Below, piece after piece: positions 35,598 through 43,456 of a stretch of DNA of 64,000 nt (position 1 is its first letter; every line of letters starts with the position of its first letter). The notes beneath the pieces were generated by a model that ran no database searches, was not told where the DNA came from, and saw nothing but the letters and a program-made list of their open reading frames with translations. The position numbers and the translations under genes are program-made. The stretch spans positions 1-64,000 of the forward strand of contig JBCDBO010000004.1 of NCBI GenBank assembly GCA_039183535.1, written 5' to 3'. Source of the stretch: JBCAXA01 sp039183535. GTDB lineage: Bacteria; Pseudomonadota; Gammaproteobacteria; Steroidobacterales; Woeseiaceae.

Positions 35598-37475
35598 TTA
35601 AAAGCGCCAACGCACGCCAAGTGAGCCGGAAACGCCCGGTGTGCCGTAGCCGAGTATTTGCTGGTACTCCTCGTCGAGGAGATTCTCGATGCGGCCGTAA
35701 AACTCAACTTGCTCGGACAATTCGTACCGGCCCGTTATGTCCACACGCAGCCAGTTATCAAGCGTCGTTGAATCGGTGTTCGTTTCGCTGCCGTTGTAGC
35801 GTACGAGCAGCGCGCCCGAGACTGGGCCGATCGGATCGTACGCCAGCGTCAGATCGCCGCTGTGTTCGGGCAGGCGTGACAACGGATTGCCGTTGCCGTC
35901 TTCGGCATCGATGTAGGCGTAGTCGAGCCCCAAGCTAAGACTCTCGGTAAACGCCACGCTTCCGGCGAGTTCGATACCGGTTGATTCAACTTCGGCGATA
36001 TTGAGGTATCCGCCAATCGCGAAGTCGAAATCGATTTGGTTCTCGGTGTCTTGGCGAAAGACCGTTGCACTAAGTTGGTAGCGATCGTCTTGCGATACCC
36101 AGTCGATACCCGCGTCGAAAGCCGACGATGTTTCGGGTTGTAAGTCATCGTTTGGCGCAGTTGCCCCACAGCAAAAGAACGTCGTCTGGAAAATTGTCGG
36201 GGCCTTGAAGCCCTCACCCCAACTGGCGCGTAGCGTGATGTCCTCCGTTAAACGCCAGGCGCTGGCCAATCGAGCCGTCGTTTCCGAGCCAAAGCGCTCA
36301 TGGTCGTCATAGCGCAGACCCGCTGTAATCGTCATCACGTCGATAGGCCGCACTTCGTACAGGCCGAACACGCTGGTGATCGATGTGTCGTCATCGTTGG
36401 CCGTTGTATCTTCGCGTTCCGCACCAAAGGCGATACGATTGTTGTCGTCTGCGTAGTATGTGCCTTGGTAGCGATACAGCAGTCGCTCACCGTCGGCTTC
36501 GAAGCTTGGCAAGCCGTCGGTGAAGTTTGCGCGGGAAATATCCGAGTAGCCGATCAGAAACAGGTTTTCGAATCGGTCGTCGAGCGCTGGCACCGTCAGT
36601 GAGACGTTCGCCGCTACCTCTTCCGTCTCGCTCAATTCATCACCGTCGCCAACGTTGCCTTGCTCACCGAAGCTAAAGCTGTCGAACTCCGTCTCGGCAT
36701 CGGTGTACAGAATGTCGGCGCTCAAACGGGCGTCGCCAGGCAGGTTCAGCCCGCCTTTGGCCGACAGTGTTAGTGAATCAAAGCTGTCGTCTTCGCTGTT
36801 GCCATTGGCTTCATCTGCCTTTGAAATACCGTCGCTCGATACCGAAACCAGGGCGAGTCGGAAGTCTCCCGTATCGCCGGAATTTGAGACTGATGCGCCG
36901 GCGCGCAGCGTATTGAATGAGCCCGCTTCGGCGAACACTTCGCCCCCTAGTTCGTCGTTCGGTGCTTTCGTTGTGATCGACAGTACGCCGCCGATGGCAT
37001 CGGTACCCCACAGCGTCGACTGGGGGCCCTTCAGCACCTCAATTCGCGCAATGTTGTTGGTATCAAGACGGGCGAAATTGAAACCGCCGCCGGGCGTACT
37101 GGGGTCGTTAACTGGTATCCCATCGATCAATACCAGTGTCTGTTCGCTGCTGGCGCCGCGAATTCGCACACTGGCGTTACCGCCAAACCCGCCATTCTGG
37201 TTAATCGTAACGCCCGGCGCTTGCGCGACGGCATCAAGGGCGTAGATAAACCCAAGCGCTTCGATCTCCTCGGCCGTGATGATCGAAATACTCGAGCCGA
37301 TCTCAGAACTGGTTTGTTCAAGTCGCGTCGCCGTCGCGGTAATCGTGTCGATCAACGTCGCGTCGGTGCGAATTTCATTAGCAGGAACCTCGTCGGCCGA
37401 CGCGGCCAACGCTGTCAACGCAAAATAGCAGGCCAGTAAGGCCTGGCGAGGGGTGGTTGCGATTGCAACACGCAT
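35598..37475 (-). CDS. btuB: TonB-dependent outer-membrane cobalamin receptor
   Basis: This 625-residue receptor has a signal peptide (residues 1-27, ending ASA). The TonB box lies around DTITATATR, followed by a plug domain (GVTINQNGGFGGNASVRIRGASSEQTLVLIDGIPVND), IEVLKGPQSTLWGTDAIGGV and a 22-strand barrel. It ends with FYGRIENLLDEEYQQ ... LGVRWRF, the usual terminal aromatic. This is the BtuB-like subgroup. It is the first gene after the cobalamin riboswitch, with a GGGGAG ribosome-binding site just upstream of ATG 37475. It brings cobalamin or cobinamide into the periplasm using TonB energy. Confidence 0.93.
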   Translation of the reverse strand: MRVAIATTPRQALLACYFALTALAASADEVPANEIRTDATLIDTITATATRLEQTSSEIGSSISIITAEEIEALGFIYALDAVAQAPGVTINQNGGFGGNASVRIRGASSEQTLVLIDGIPVNDPSTPGGGFNFARLDTNNIARIEVLKGPQSTLWGTDAIGGVLSITTKAPNDELGGEVFAEAGSFNTLRAGASVSNSGDTGDFRLALVSVSSDGISKADEANGNSEDDSFDSLTLSAKGGLNLPGDARLSADILYTDAETEFDSFSFGEQGNVGDGDELSETEEVAANVSLTVPALDDRFENLFLIGYSDISRANFTDGLPSFEADGERLLYRYQGTYYADDNNRIAFGAEREDTTANDDDTSITSVFGLYEVRPIDVMTITAGLRYDDHERFGSETTARLASAWRLTEDITLRASWGEGFKAPTIFQTTFFCCGATAPNDDLQPETSSAFDAGIDWVSQDDRYQLSATVFRQDTENQIDFDFAIGGYLNIAEVESTGIELAGSVAFTESLSLGLDYAYIDAEDGNGNPLSRLPEHSGDLTLAYDPIGPVSGALLVRYNGSETNTDSTTLDNWLRVDITGRYELSEQVEFYGRIENLLDEEYQQILGYGTPGVSGSLGVRWRF

Positions 37476-37515
37476 GATGGCTCTCCCCTGGCACCCTGCC
37501 GCCCATTCGTGGGTG

Positions 37516-37592
37516 CTCAGAAACGACTGTTATGGCCAACGCGGTTGTTTACACCACGGGGCGGCCAGCCTTATTGGCATGTCGTTTCTGAG
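37516..37592 (-). other. Long hairpin in the btuB leader, between riboswitch and start codon
   Basis: The 12-bp arms CTCAGAAACGAC (37516-37527) and GTCGTTTCTGAG (37581-37592) are perfect inverted copies. The inner sequence (ATGGCCAA / TTGGCAT) nearly extends the stem to about 20 bp. The structure lies between the aptamer 3' end and the btuB ribosome-binding site. It has no U-tract after it, so it is not a simple terminator. It may be part of the riboswitch expression platform or protect the mRNA. Confidence 0.6.
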
Positions 37593-37659
37593 AAAAGTGC
37601 TGCGCGCTGCGTCAGACTTCACTGCCCGCTGAGACTAGCCCGGCCTCCGGACGAACGAC

Positions 37660-37812
37660 GCGATGGCAGGTCTCCTGGCTTACCGATCGCCGCTTGGGGC
37701 CGCCTTCCCGGGGATTCGTTTCCCCCAGTGGCATCGGGCCCTTTGCTCCCGGTTTACAGTTGCGGGTACAGCCACGGCGTTGCACCGTGTTCCCTATTAG
37801 CCGCTTTCTAGC
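37660..37812 (-). promoter_or_regulatory. Cobalamin (AdoCbl) riboswitch upstream of btuB
   Basis: Reading the minus strand from about 37812 to 37660, the conserved blocks occur in order: AATAGGGAACACGGTG, the core CCCGCAACTGTAA, CCACTGGGGGAA, GGGAAGGCGGCC and AAGCCAGGAGACCTGCC. These match the cobalamin riboswitch consensus, including the B12-box-type stretch. A small stem GCCGCTagaAAGCGGC sits at the 5' edge. It should repress btuB and the downstream btuF-cobD run when cobalamin is plentiful. It lies 185 nt before ATG 37475. Confidence 0.95.
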
Positions 37813-37881
37813 GGCACCATCTGACTGCAATCGTGACGCGCACACCGGGCGTTGTCAAACAGATGACCAAAGCCAGCTGGG

Positions 37882-38484
37882 CTAAAAATCGATGCCCCGC
37901 TGGGCCTTTATGCCGGCCTTGTACGGGTGTTTCACTTCGCGCATCTCGCTGACGAGATCGGCATATTCACAAAGCGCATCGGGTGCGTCGCGACCGGTAA
38001 GAATGACGCCTGTGCGCGGGTCCCGCGCATCGACGCCAGCGATGACGGCCTCTGCGCTCAAGTAGTTGTAACGCAGCGCAATATTGATCTCGTCGAGCAC
38101 GATGAGATCGTAGTCGCCGCTCGCGAGCATTGTGCAGGCGCGCGCAAACGCCGCTTGGGCTGCTTTGGTATCGGCGTCCTTATCCTGCGTGTCCCACGTG
38201 AAGCCATCGCCCATCGTGAACCAATCGACGTCGCCATCGAGTTTTTCGAAGAACTGACGCTCGCCGGTACGCCATTTGCCTTTTATAAACTGCACGACGC
38301 CAACGCGCTGGCCCCAGCCGAGCGCACGAATAACGACGCCAAAGGCGGAACTCGACTTACCTTTGCCGTTACCGGTGTGCACGAGTACCAGGCCCCGCTC
38401 CGGGTCGCGGGTCTTTTTTACGCGGTCACGATGCGCAGCCTGCTGCTTTTGCATCGCCTGGCGGTGTTGTTCGGCGTCGCTCAT
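37882..38484 (-). CDS. cobO: Cob(I)yrinic acid a,c-diamide adenosyltransferase
   Basis: This 200-residue CobA/CobO-type adenosyltransferase adds the upper 5'-deoxyadenosyl ligand to reduced corrinoids. The P-loop HTGNGKGKSSSAFG, VVQFIKGKWRTGE, DLIVLDEINIALRY and LTGRDAP are all family hallmarks. ATG 38484 (MSDAEQHRQAM) gives the standard length; an upstream ATG at 38802 is spurious. It is the last of a cobT-cobS-cobC-cobO run, 16 bp after cobC. It ends about 70 bp before the 5' edge of the btuB riboswitch. Confidence 0.96.
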   Translation of the reverse strand: MSDAEQHRQAMQKQQAAHRDRVKKTRDPERGLVLVHTGNGKGKSSSAFGVVIRALGWGQRVGVVQFIKGKWRTGERQFFEKLDGDVDWFTMGDGFTWDTQDKDADTKAAQAAFARACTMLASGDYDLIVLDEINIALRYNYLSAEAVIAGVDARDPRTGVILTGRDAPDALCEYADLVSEMREVKHPYKAGIKAQRGIDF

Positions 38485-38500
38485 ACGGGTCTCGGTGCTG

Positions 38501-39019
38501 CTAGTTTGGCCAGCGCAACGTCTGACCGTAATCGATTGCTGTGGCGAAGTCTTTGGATTCAGCGCCATTGGCAAAGACGGCGCGAACGACGCCCGCGTGG
38601 CAAACGACGAGCGTATCACCCGGTTGTGTCGCAAGCTCATGCATCGCGGCCAAACAGCGGTCCCTAAAATCCCGCACGCGCTCGCCGCCGTGGGGTCGTG
38701 CGTCGAGAAAGTCGGCCGCCCATGCGTCAAGTTCCTGACGCGGTATGTTGGCCCACAGGCGGCCTTCCCACGCCGCAAAGTCCATCTCCCGTACTCGCGC
38801 ATCGACCGTCACGGCCAATTGCCGTTCCGCACCGATCCGATCGGCGAGGCGGCGCGCACGACTGAGTGGACTAGAGACGATTCGATCGATCGTCGGCAGC
38901 TTGGTCATCGCGGCGGCGGCATCGGCGTCGAAGGAGTCGGCCAACGCAATGTCGAGGCTGCCGTAGCAATACGCTTTGCTGAGAACGGGGCGCGTGTGGC
39001 GCATCAGTATTACTGCCAC
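38501..39019 (-). CDS. cobC: Alpha-ribazole phosphatase (histidine phosphatase family)
   Basis: This is a 172-residue phosphoglycerate-mutase-like enzyme. The phosphohistidine motif is RHTRP near residue 7 (in place of RHG-type). VSSPLSRARRLADRI, REMDFAAWEGRLW and the second histidine VVCHAGVVRA follow. It removes the 5' phosphate from alpha-ribazole phosphate or cobalamin phosphate. GTG 39019 overlaps the cobS stop by 10 bp; ATG 39004 is an alternative that would start at the motif. Its cluster with cobS and cobT supports the nucleotide-loop role. Confidence 0.9.
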   Translation of the reverse strand: MAVILMRHTRPVLSKAYCYGSLDIALADSFDADAAAAMTKLPTIDRIVSSPLSRARRLADRIGAERQLAVTVDARVREMDFAAWEGRLWANIPRQELDAWAADFLDARPHGGERVRDFRDRCLAAMHELATQPGDTLVVCHAGVVRAVFANGAESKDFATAIDYGQTLRWPN

Positions 39020-39777
39020 GCGAGCAGTCCAAGGTAGACGCCAAGTTCGCTCGTTTGTTGCACGGCCCCCAAGGTATCGCCGGTATAGCCGCGAAGGCGT
39101 CGTTCGAATAACGCCCGCATACCGAGATGCCCAAGCAAGGCGCCAGCGGCTGTAAACAGTATGGCCGTTAGTCCTGCCGCGAGACCCATCCACACTAGCA
39201 GAGCGGCTCCGGTTCCGACGGCGATGACGAGACTGGTCGGATCTATCCCATCGGCCGTTGGTTTGCCGGTGCCATGATCGCGCGCGTAGCGGCTGGTTGC
39301 GATAACGAGGACGGCCGATAAGCGCGACAGCCCGTGGCCGGCGATCAGGATCAACCCAACCCGGTTCGGATTGATGCCCATCAATGCAGCTACTTTGATG
39401 GCCAATACGATCAGCAACGCCAGCGTGCCATACGTGCCGAGTCGACTGTCGCGCATGATCGTGAGCATGCCGTCACGATCAGCGGCGCCCAAGCCATCGA
39501 AGGTATCGGCAAGACCATCTTCGTGAAACGCGCCGGTTACGAGCAGGCCTATTGCGATAGCCAGCAACACAGCGACAATCGGCGTCAGCCACACAAGTGC
39601 TATCGCATAAACGCCCGCGCTTAGAGCGCCCACCAGTGCGCCGACCATCGGGTAGTAGCGCGGTGCGGCCGCGAGTCGTTCTGGTGTGTACGCACTGCCG
39701 ACCGGTATCGGGACGCGCGTTAGAAACTGGACGGCCAACCCGAAGATCGCGAGCTCGTTAGCGGCGAGCTGTCTCAC
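39010..39777 (-). CDS. cobS: Adenosylcobinamide-GDP ribazoletransferase
   Basis: This 255-residue polytopic inner-membrane protein joins alpha-ribazole(-phosphate) to adenosylcobinamide-GDP, making (adenosyl)cobalamin. Family features are FLTRVPIP near the N-terminus, GAFHEDGLADTFDGLGA (metal-binding acidic motif) and RDSRLGTYGTLAL. It ends with RLRGYTGDTLGAVQQTSELGVYL. It overlaps cobT by 4 bp (ATGA) and cobC by 10 bp. Its membrane position fits corrinoid completion at the inner face of the uptake system. Confidence 0.96.
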   Translation of the reverse strand: MRQLAANELAIFGLAVQFLTRVPIPVGSAYTPERLAAAPRYYPMVGALVGALSAGVYAIALVWLTPIVAVLLAIAIGLLVTGAFHEDGLADTFDGLGAADRDGMLTIMRDSRLGTYGTLALLIVLAIKVAALMGINPNRVGLILIAGHGLSRLSAVLVIATSRYARDHGTGKPTADGIDPTSLVIAVGTGAALLVWMGLAAGLTAILFTAAGALLGHLGMRALFERRLRGYTGDTLGAVQQTSELGVYLGLLAWQ

Positions 39778-40808
39778 GCGGGACCGTCTACGCCGGCCGA
39801 TTCAAAACTCGCCATATCGCGCAGGAAAGCGCCGGCGGCTTGTACGAGTGGCCACGCCAAAAGTGCTCCCGTTCCCTCGCCGAGACGCAGGTCGAGATCG
39901 AGTAACGGTTGTGCATCGAGCGCGCGCAGCAATGCAGCATGGCCGCTTTCTGCTGATTGGTGCGAAAACACGAGAGCGCCGCGAATGGTTGGATCAATAT
40001 CCAGCGCGGCTAATGCCGCTGCCGAGCAAATAAACCCATCCACCAGTACGAGGCGCCGCGCTCGTGCGGCGCCGAGCATTGCCCCGGCAATCATGACCAT
40101 TTCGAAACCTGCGTATTCGCGCAAAGCTTCGTGAGCATCGAGAGTCGCTGTCGTACGCGCGGCGGCCTTTTCCAGCAAAGCACGTTTGTGCGCGAGACCG
40201 GCATCGTCGAGCCCGGTGCCACGGCCGGTCAGCGCAGAGACACCTTGGCCGAGCAGCTTGGCCGCGACGAGGCTGGCTGCCGCTGTGTTGCCGATTCCCA
40301 TATCGCCGAAGGCGACCACCGGTTGTGTTGACTCGCTGCCAAGTTGTTCGCCAGCGCGAAGAGCGGTATCACATTCGTTTCTGCTCATCGCTGGTTCATC
40401 GATCGCGTTGCTGGTGCTACCCCGAATCCGCCGAGAGATAAGCACCGGATCGTTGATCGGTTCGCCGCTTACGCCAGCATCGACAACTTGCAGCGCTACC
40501 CCCAGCGTCTTGGCAAACACGTTAGCGGCTGCGCCGCCACTGAGGAAATTCAACACCATCTGTCGCGTTACCGACTGCGGATACGCCGAGACGCCCGCGT
40601 TGGCCATCCCATGATCGCCGGCGAATAACGTTAAGCCGCAGGATGCTGTGTTCGGTTGTGGGCTGCGCTGCAAACTGGCGACTTGGAGCGCTAAGCGCTC
40701 AATCCGGCCAAGCGAGCCGACCGGCTTGGTCTTTGCGTCGATTATCGCTTGGATTTGCTTATCGAGTTCTGGGTCACTTGCGGTGTTAGCCAGCACGTTT
40801 GAGGTCAA
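39774..40808 (-). CDS. cobT: Nicotinate-nucleotide:dimethylbenzimidazole phosphoribosyltransferase
   Basis: This 344-residue enzyme makes alpha-ribazole phosphate from nicotinate mononucleotide and the lower-ligand base. TKPVGSLGRIERLALQVASLQ, LFAGDHGMANAGVSAYPQ, GDMGIGNTAAASLV and the C-terminal LRLGEGTGALLAWP (with the catalytic glutamate) are conserved. The TTG start at 40808 is supported by AAGGAG ten bases upstream. A longer frame from 40964 has no such site and adds unrelated sequence. It heads the run cobT-cobS-cobC-cobO. No riboswitch is visible before it. No bluB for the lower ligand is in the window. Confidence 0.95.
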   Translation of the reverse strand: MTSNVLANTASDPELDKQIQAIIDAKTKPVGSLGRIERLALQVASLQRSPQPNTASCGLTLFAGDHGMANAGVSAYPQSVTRQMVLNFLSGGAAANVFAKTLGVALQVVDAGVSGEPINDPVLISRRIRGSTSNAIDEPAMSRNECDTALRAGEQLGSESTQPVVAFGDMGIGNTAAASLVAAKLLGQGVSALTGRGTGLDDAGLAHKRALLEKAAARTTATLDAHEALREYAGFEMVMIAGAMLGAARARRLVLVDGFICSAAALAALDIDPTIRGALVFSHQSAESGHAALLRALDAQPLLDLDLRLGEGTGALLAWPLVQAAGAFLRDMASFESAGVDGPA

Positions 40809-40818
40809 AACAACAGCA

Positions 40819-40824
40819 CTCCTT
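40819..40824 (-). promoter_or_regulatory. Ribosome-binding site that fixes the TTG start of cobT
   Basis: On the minus strand AAGGAG is followed by ten bases and then TTG 40808. This is the only strong Shine-Dalgarno match near the 5' end of cobT, and it makes the 344-residue product the likely one. Confidence 0.65.
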
Positions 40825-41261
40825 CGGGTTGGTACGACGCGACGGCAACGGCCAAAGCCGTCCGTATTGCAGTTGATGGTTGGAGGAACGTCAAGTTTGC
40901 TTACCGCAACGGCACTAGAGCCGAGCTGCAATCGGGCGAAATCACAGTGCTGCTTTTTCCCCATCGTTATCGACCTTCTAGCCGAAGTGCGCGAGCGTTA
41001 GGTCGTTCTTTGGGGCGCGCTAATGCTGAGCATTTTCCAAACTTGTTACGTCAGCGAGATCGGTGTCTACCCTGGTTTGCGCGATCGAAGTTTCGTTGGA
41101 ATTGGTCTCAGTGCACACGCGTTTTGATCGACGGTGACCTCGGCGCACTGAGCGTAAGTCGTCGTTGTGACCCTGGCCGTCGTAGCAATGCGGCCATCGC
41201 TTTGCGAAGTTGCGTCGGTTTGCGCGACTATAGGCGGTGATCCGCGAATCAGGCTAAGCGC
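40825..41261. other. Divergent intergenic region, cobT versus phosphatase gene
   Basis: About 440 bp without a supported gene. None of the conserved cobalamin riboswitch blocks found at 37660-37812 is recognisable here on the minus strand, so cobT-cobO appears to be controlled otherwise. Promoters for both divergent genes should lie here; none is clear by eye. Confidence 0.5.
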
Positions 41262-42689
41262 ATGCTCAGAAATACGTACCGATTTTTCGTGCTCATTGTT
41301 GTCACTTTAGGCAGCGCACTTGCGCACGAAAGCGAGGAGCACGGCCAACCGCCCTGGCAAGCAGCAACGGGTTGGCCGGATCGCATCGTCGTTACTTTGC
41401 CCGGTAAACCACAACAGGGTTTTGCGGTGACTTGGCGCACGGATACGTCGGTGACCGAGACCGTTGCTGAAATCGTTGCTGCTACGAGTGACGCACGCTT
41501 CGATTTTGGCGCCCGCCGCGTGGCGGCAAGCACCCAACAACTCAATTTACAAACGACAAACGCGTTCGGACAGGCGATTACCATTCCCGGTAACGACGGC
41601 TTACCACCGGCGAATTTTCATTCCGTTGTGTTCGAGGGCTTGCAGCCGGCAACGTTGTACGCGTATCGCGTTAAAGGGGCCGGTGATAAATGGTCGGAGT
41701 GGCTGCAAACGCGCACCGCGCCGGCGCAAGGACCGATTACGTTCCTATACTTTGGTGATGCGCAGAACGCGCTTCGCTCACACTGGTCGCGAGTGATTCG
41801 AGCCGGCTTTCAAGAAGCGCCGAAAGCCAATTTCATCCTGCACGCCGGCGATCTGGTCAACTGGCCTTCCCGAGATATCGAATGGGCGGAATGGTTTGAT
41901 GCGACAGGCTTTATTCACAAGATGATCCCCGCCGTTCCGTTGGCTGGAAACCACGAGTACGAACGACTCAGTTTGCCGGGCTCCGAGCAAGACCGGTTGC
42001 TTTCCATCATGTGGCGTCCGCAATTCACGTTGCCAGAGGAACCTAGCCTGCCTGCCGATTTACAAGAAGTGGCCTACGATCTTCGCTACTCCGACGATGT
42101 CCACCTGTTTGTTCTGTCTACGCAGAGCCACAAAATCGCAGAGCAAGCTGAGTGGTTGGATGAGCAACTATCGAACAGCGATGCACGCTGGAAGATTCTC
42201 AGCATGCATCATCCGGTGTTTTCGTCCGGTACCGGTCGCGATAGCCCCGATCGCCGCGCTGCGCTGTTACCAGTGATTGAGAAACACAAGGTCGATTTGG
42301 TCCTGCAAGGGCACGATCATACCTACGCACGCGGCATGGTCAGTCAAACGCCTAAGCGGGTCGCTTTCAATGCCCGCGGCGCCAGAGTCGATACCATGTA
42401 CGTCAACTCGGTCAGTGGGCCGAAGCAGTATCCCTTCAGAGAGAGTGGTTGGGATGACTACGCAGAGAGTGCTGTTAAGCTGGTTCGCAAAGCGGAAAAC
42501 ACGCAGTTCTTTCAAGTGATCACGATTGACGATGACCGTCTGACCTACGTGGCGCGAACAGCCACTGGCGAGCTCTATGACGACTTTGTCATGACGAAAC
42601 GGCGTGGTAAGAAAAAAATTACCCGCGGATCAGTAAGTACGATGGATGAGCGGCGCTTTTCCAACACCGGTGATTACGAGGCACCGTAG
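41262..42689 (+). CDS. Secreted purple-acid-phosphatase-like metallophosphoesterase
   Basis: This 475-residue exported protein has a signal peptide (residues 1-22, ending ALA), a fibronectin-III-like N-domain (about 35-150) and a calcineurin-like metallophosphoesterase domain (about 160-400). Metal-binding motifs occur in order: FGDAQ, LHAGDLVNW, LAGNHEY, MHHPVFS and GHDHTYAR. This is the purple acid phosphatase pattern. A basic C-terminal tail (KRRGKKKITRG) is unusual. It likely releases phosphate from organic esters outside the inner membrane. It stands alone on the plus strand and starts about 450 bp from the divergent cobT. Confidence 0.9.
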   Translation: MLRNTYRFFVLIVVTLGSALAHESEEHGQPPWQAATGWPDRIVVTLPGKPQQGFAVTWRTDTSVTETVAEIVAATSDARFDFGARRVAASTQQLNLQTTNAFGQAITIPGNDGLPPANFHSVVFEGLQPATLYAYRVKGAGDKWSEWLQTRTAPAQGPITFLYFGDAQNALRSHWSRVIRAGFQEAPKANFILHAGDLVNWPSRDIEWAEWFDATGFIHKMIPAVPLAGNHEYERLSLPGSEQDRLLSIMWRPQFTLPEEPSLPADLQEVAYDLRYSDDVHLFVLSTQSHKIAEQAEWLDEQLSNSDARWKILSMHHPVFSSGTGRDSPDRRAALLPVIEKHKVDLVLQGHDHTYARGMVSQTPKRVAFNARGARVDTMYVNSVSGPKQYPFRESGWDDYAESAVKLVRKAENTQFFQVITIDDDRLTYVARTATGELYDDFVMTKRRGKKKITRGSVSTMDERRFSNTGDYEAP

Positions 42690-42724
42690 TGCGTCGTAGC
42701 TCCGCAGTTGCCTGATTCGCTGGG

Positions 42725-43384
42725 TTAGTTTTTCGTTGCAAGTTCGGCGCTGACCGCATCGATAAACAAGCTCAAGCCTTGCTCGGCTCGTTCCTCATGG
42801 TCATAGTCATAGAGAACCGTTAGCATCTCGATGGCAAACTTGTTACTTACCGGGTCGCGAAGGGTATCTACTGCGGTCGTGTGGCGTTCATTGTTACGGT
42901 AATAGCCCAGCAAGTCACCGATGCAAGCAAGGTAGAAGAGTGCTGTTTGGATCACTATCGTGGCGCGCTTTTCCTCAAGACCATGCTGCGCCATTGCGAT
43001 GATCATAGAGCCGATTAACGCAACCGCGTTCGATGCGGCGCCCATGCCATCGTGCGTTAATAGCTTACCGATGCCGGAATATTCTGCGCAGATTCGAAAG
43101 AAGCGCATTCCGATATCACGAAATCGTACTTGCCACTCTTTACTTTCATCCAACGCGGCTGCAACCACGTCATCATCGAATGCGTCGTTCAAGATCTGCG
43201 TCACCATCGCTTCGTGCAGATCCGGCTTGCTTGAAAAATGGCCATAAATCGCATTTGGCCACGTATTCAATGCGTCGGCCAACTCGCGCATGCGAAAGTC
43301 CATACCTTGATGTTTCGCCAGTTTTATCGCTGTATCGACGATTTCTGTGGGTGACAGTTGTGCCCTTGTTCTTTTGTCTGCCAT
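42725..43384 (-). CDS. TetR/AcrR-family transcriptional regulator
   Basis: This 219-residue regulator has an N-terminal helix-turn-helix domain (ALNTWPNAIYGHFSSKPDLHEAMV, the TetR recognition-helix region with the usual Y-x-H-F) and an all-helical ligand domain. The start is ATG 43384. It lies 72 bp after a TonB-receptor gene on the same strand. A near-perfect 37-bp palindrome sits upstream of that receptor. The simplest reading is that the regulator controls the receptor, and itself through read-through. The inducer is unknown; TetR-receptor pairs often respond to the imported compound. Confidence 0.92.
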   Translation of the reverse strand: MADKRTRAQLSPTEIVDTAIKLAKHQGMDFRMRELADALNTWPNAIYGHFSSKPDLHEAMVTQILNDAFDDDVVAAALDESKEWQVRFRDIGMRFFRICAEYSGIGKLLTHDGMGAASNAVALIGSMIIAMAQHGLEEKRATIVIQTALFYLACIGDLLGYYRNNERHTTAVDTLRDPVSNKFAIEMLTVLYDYDHEERAEQGLSLFIDAVSAELATKN

Positions 43385-43456
43385 CCCGCAGACAATACTG
43401 ACCTGTTACATGCGGGTCCAGCTGGCAGCAGACAGTGTGCTAGAGAGTTGCACCGC

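Noticed and set aside
38276..39037. Long plus-strand open frame of 253 codons opposite cobO, cobC and cobS
   Set aside because: Antisense to three well-supported cobalamin genes; no domain pattern.
40880..40985. Possible short plus-strand peptide-like frame in the cobT upstream region
   Set aside because: It reads naturally for about 40 codons but has no start codon or ribosome-binding site; could be a remnant but cannot be supported.
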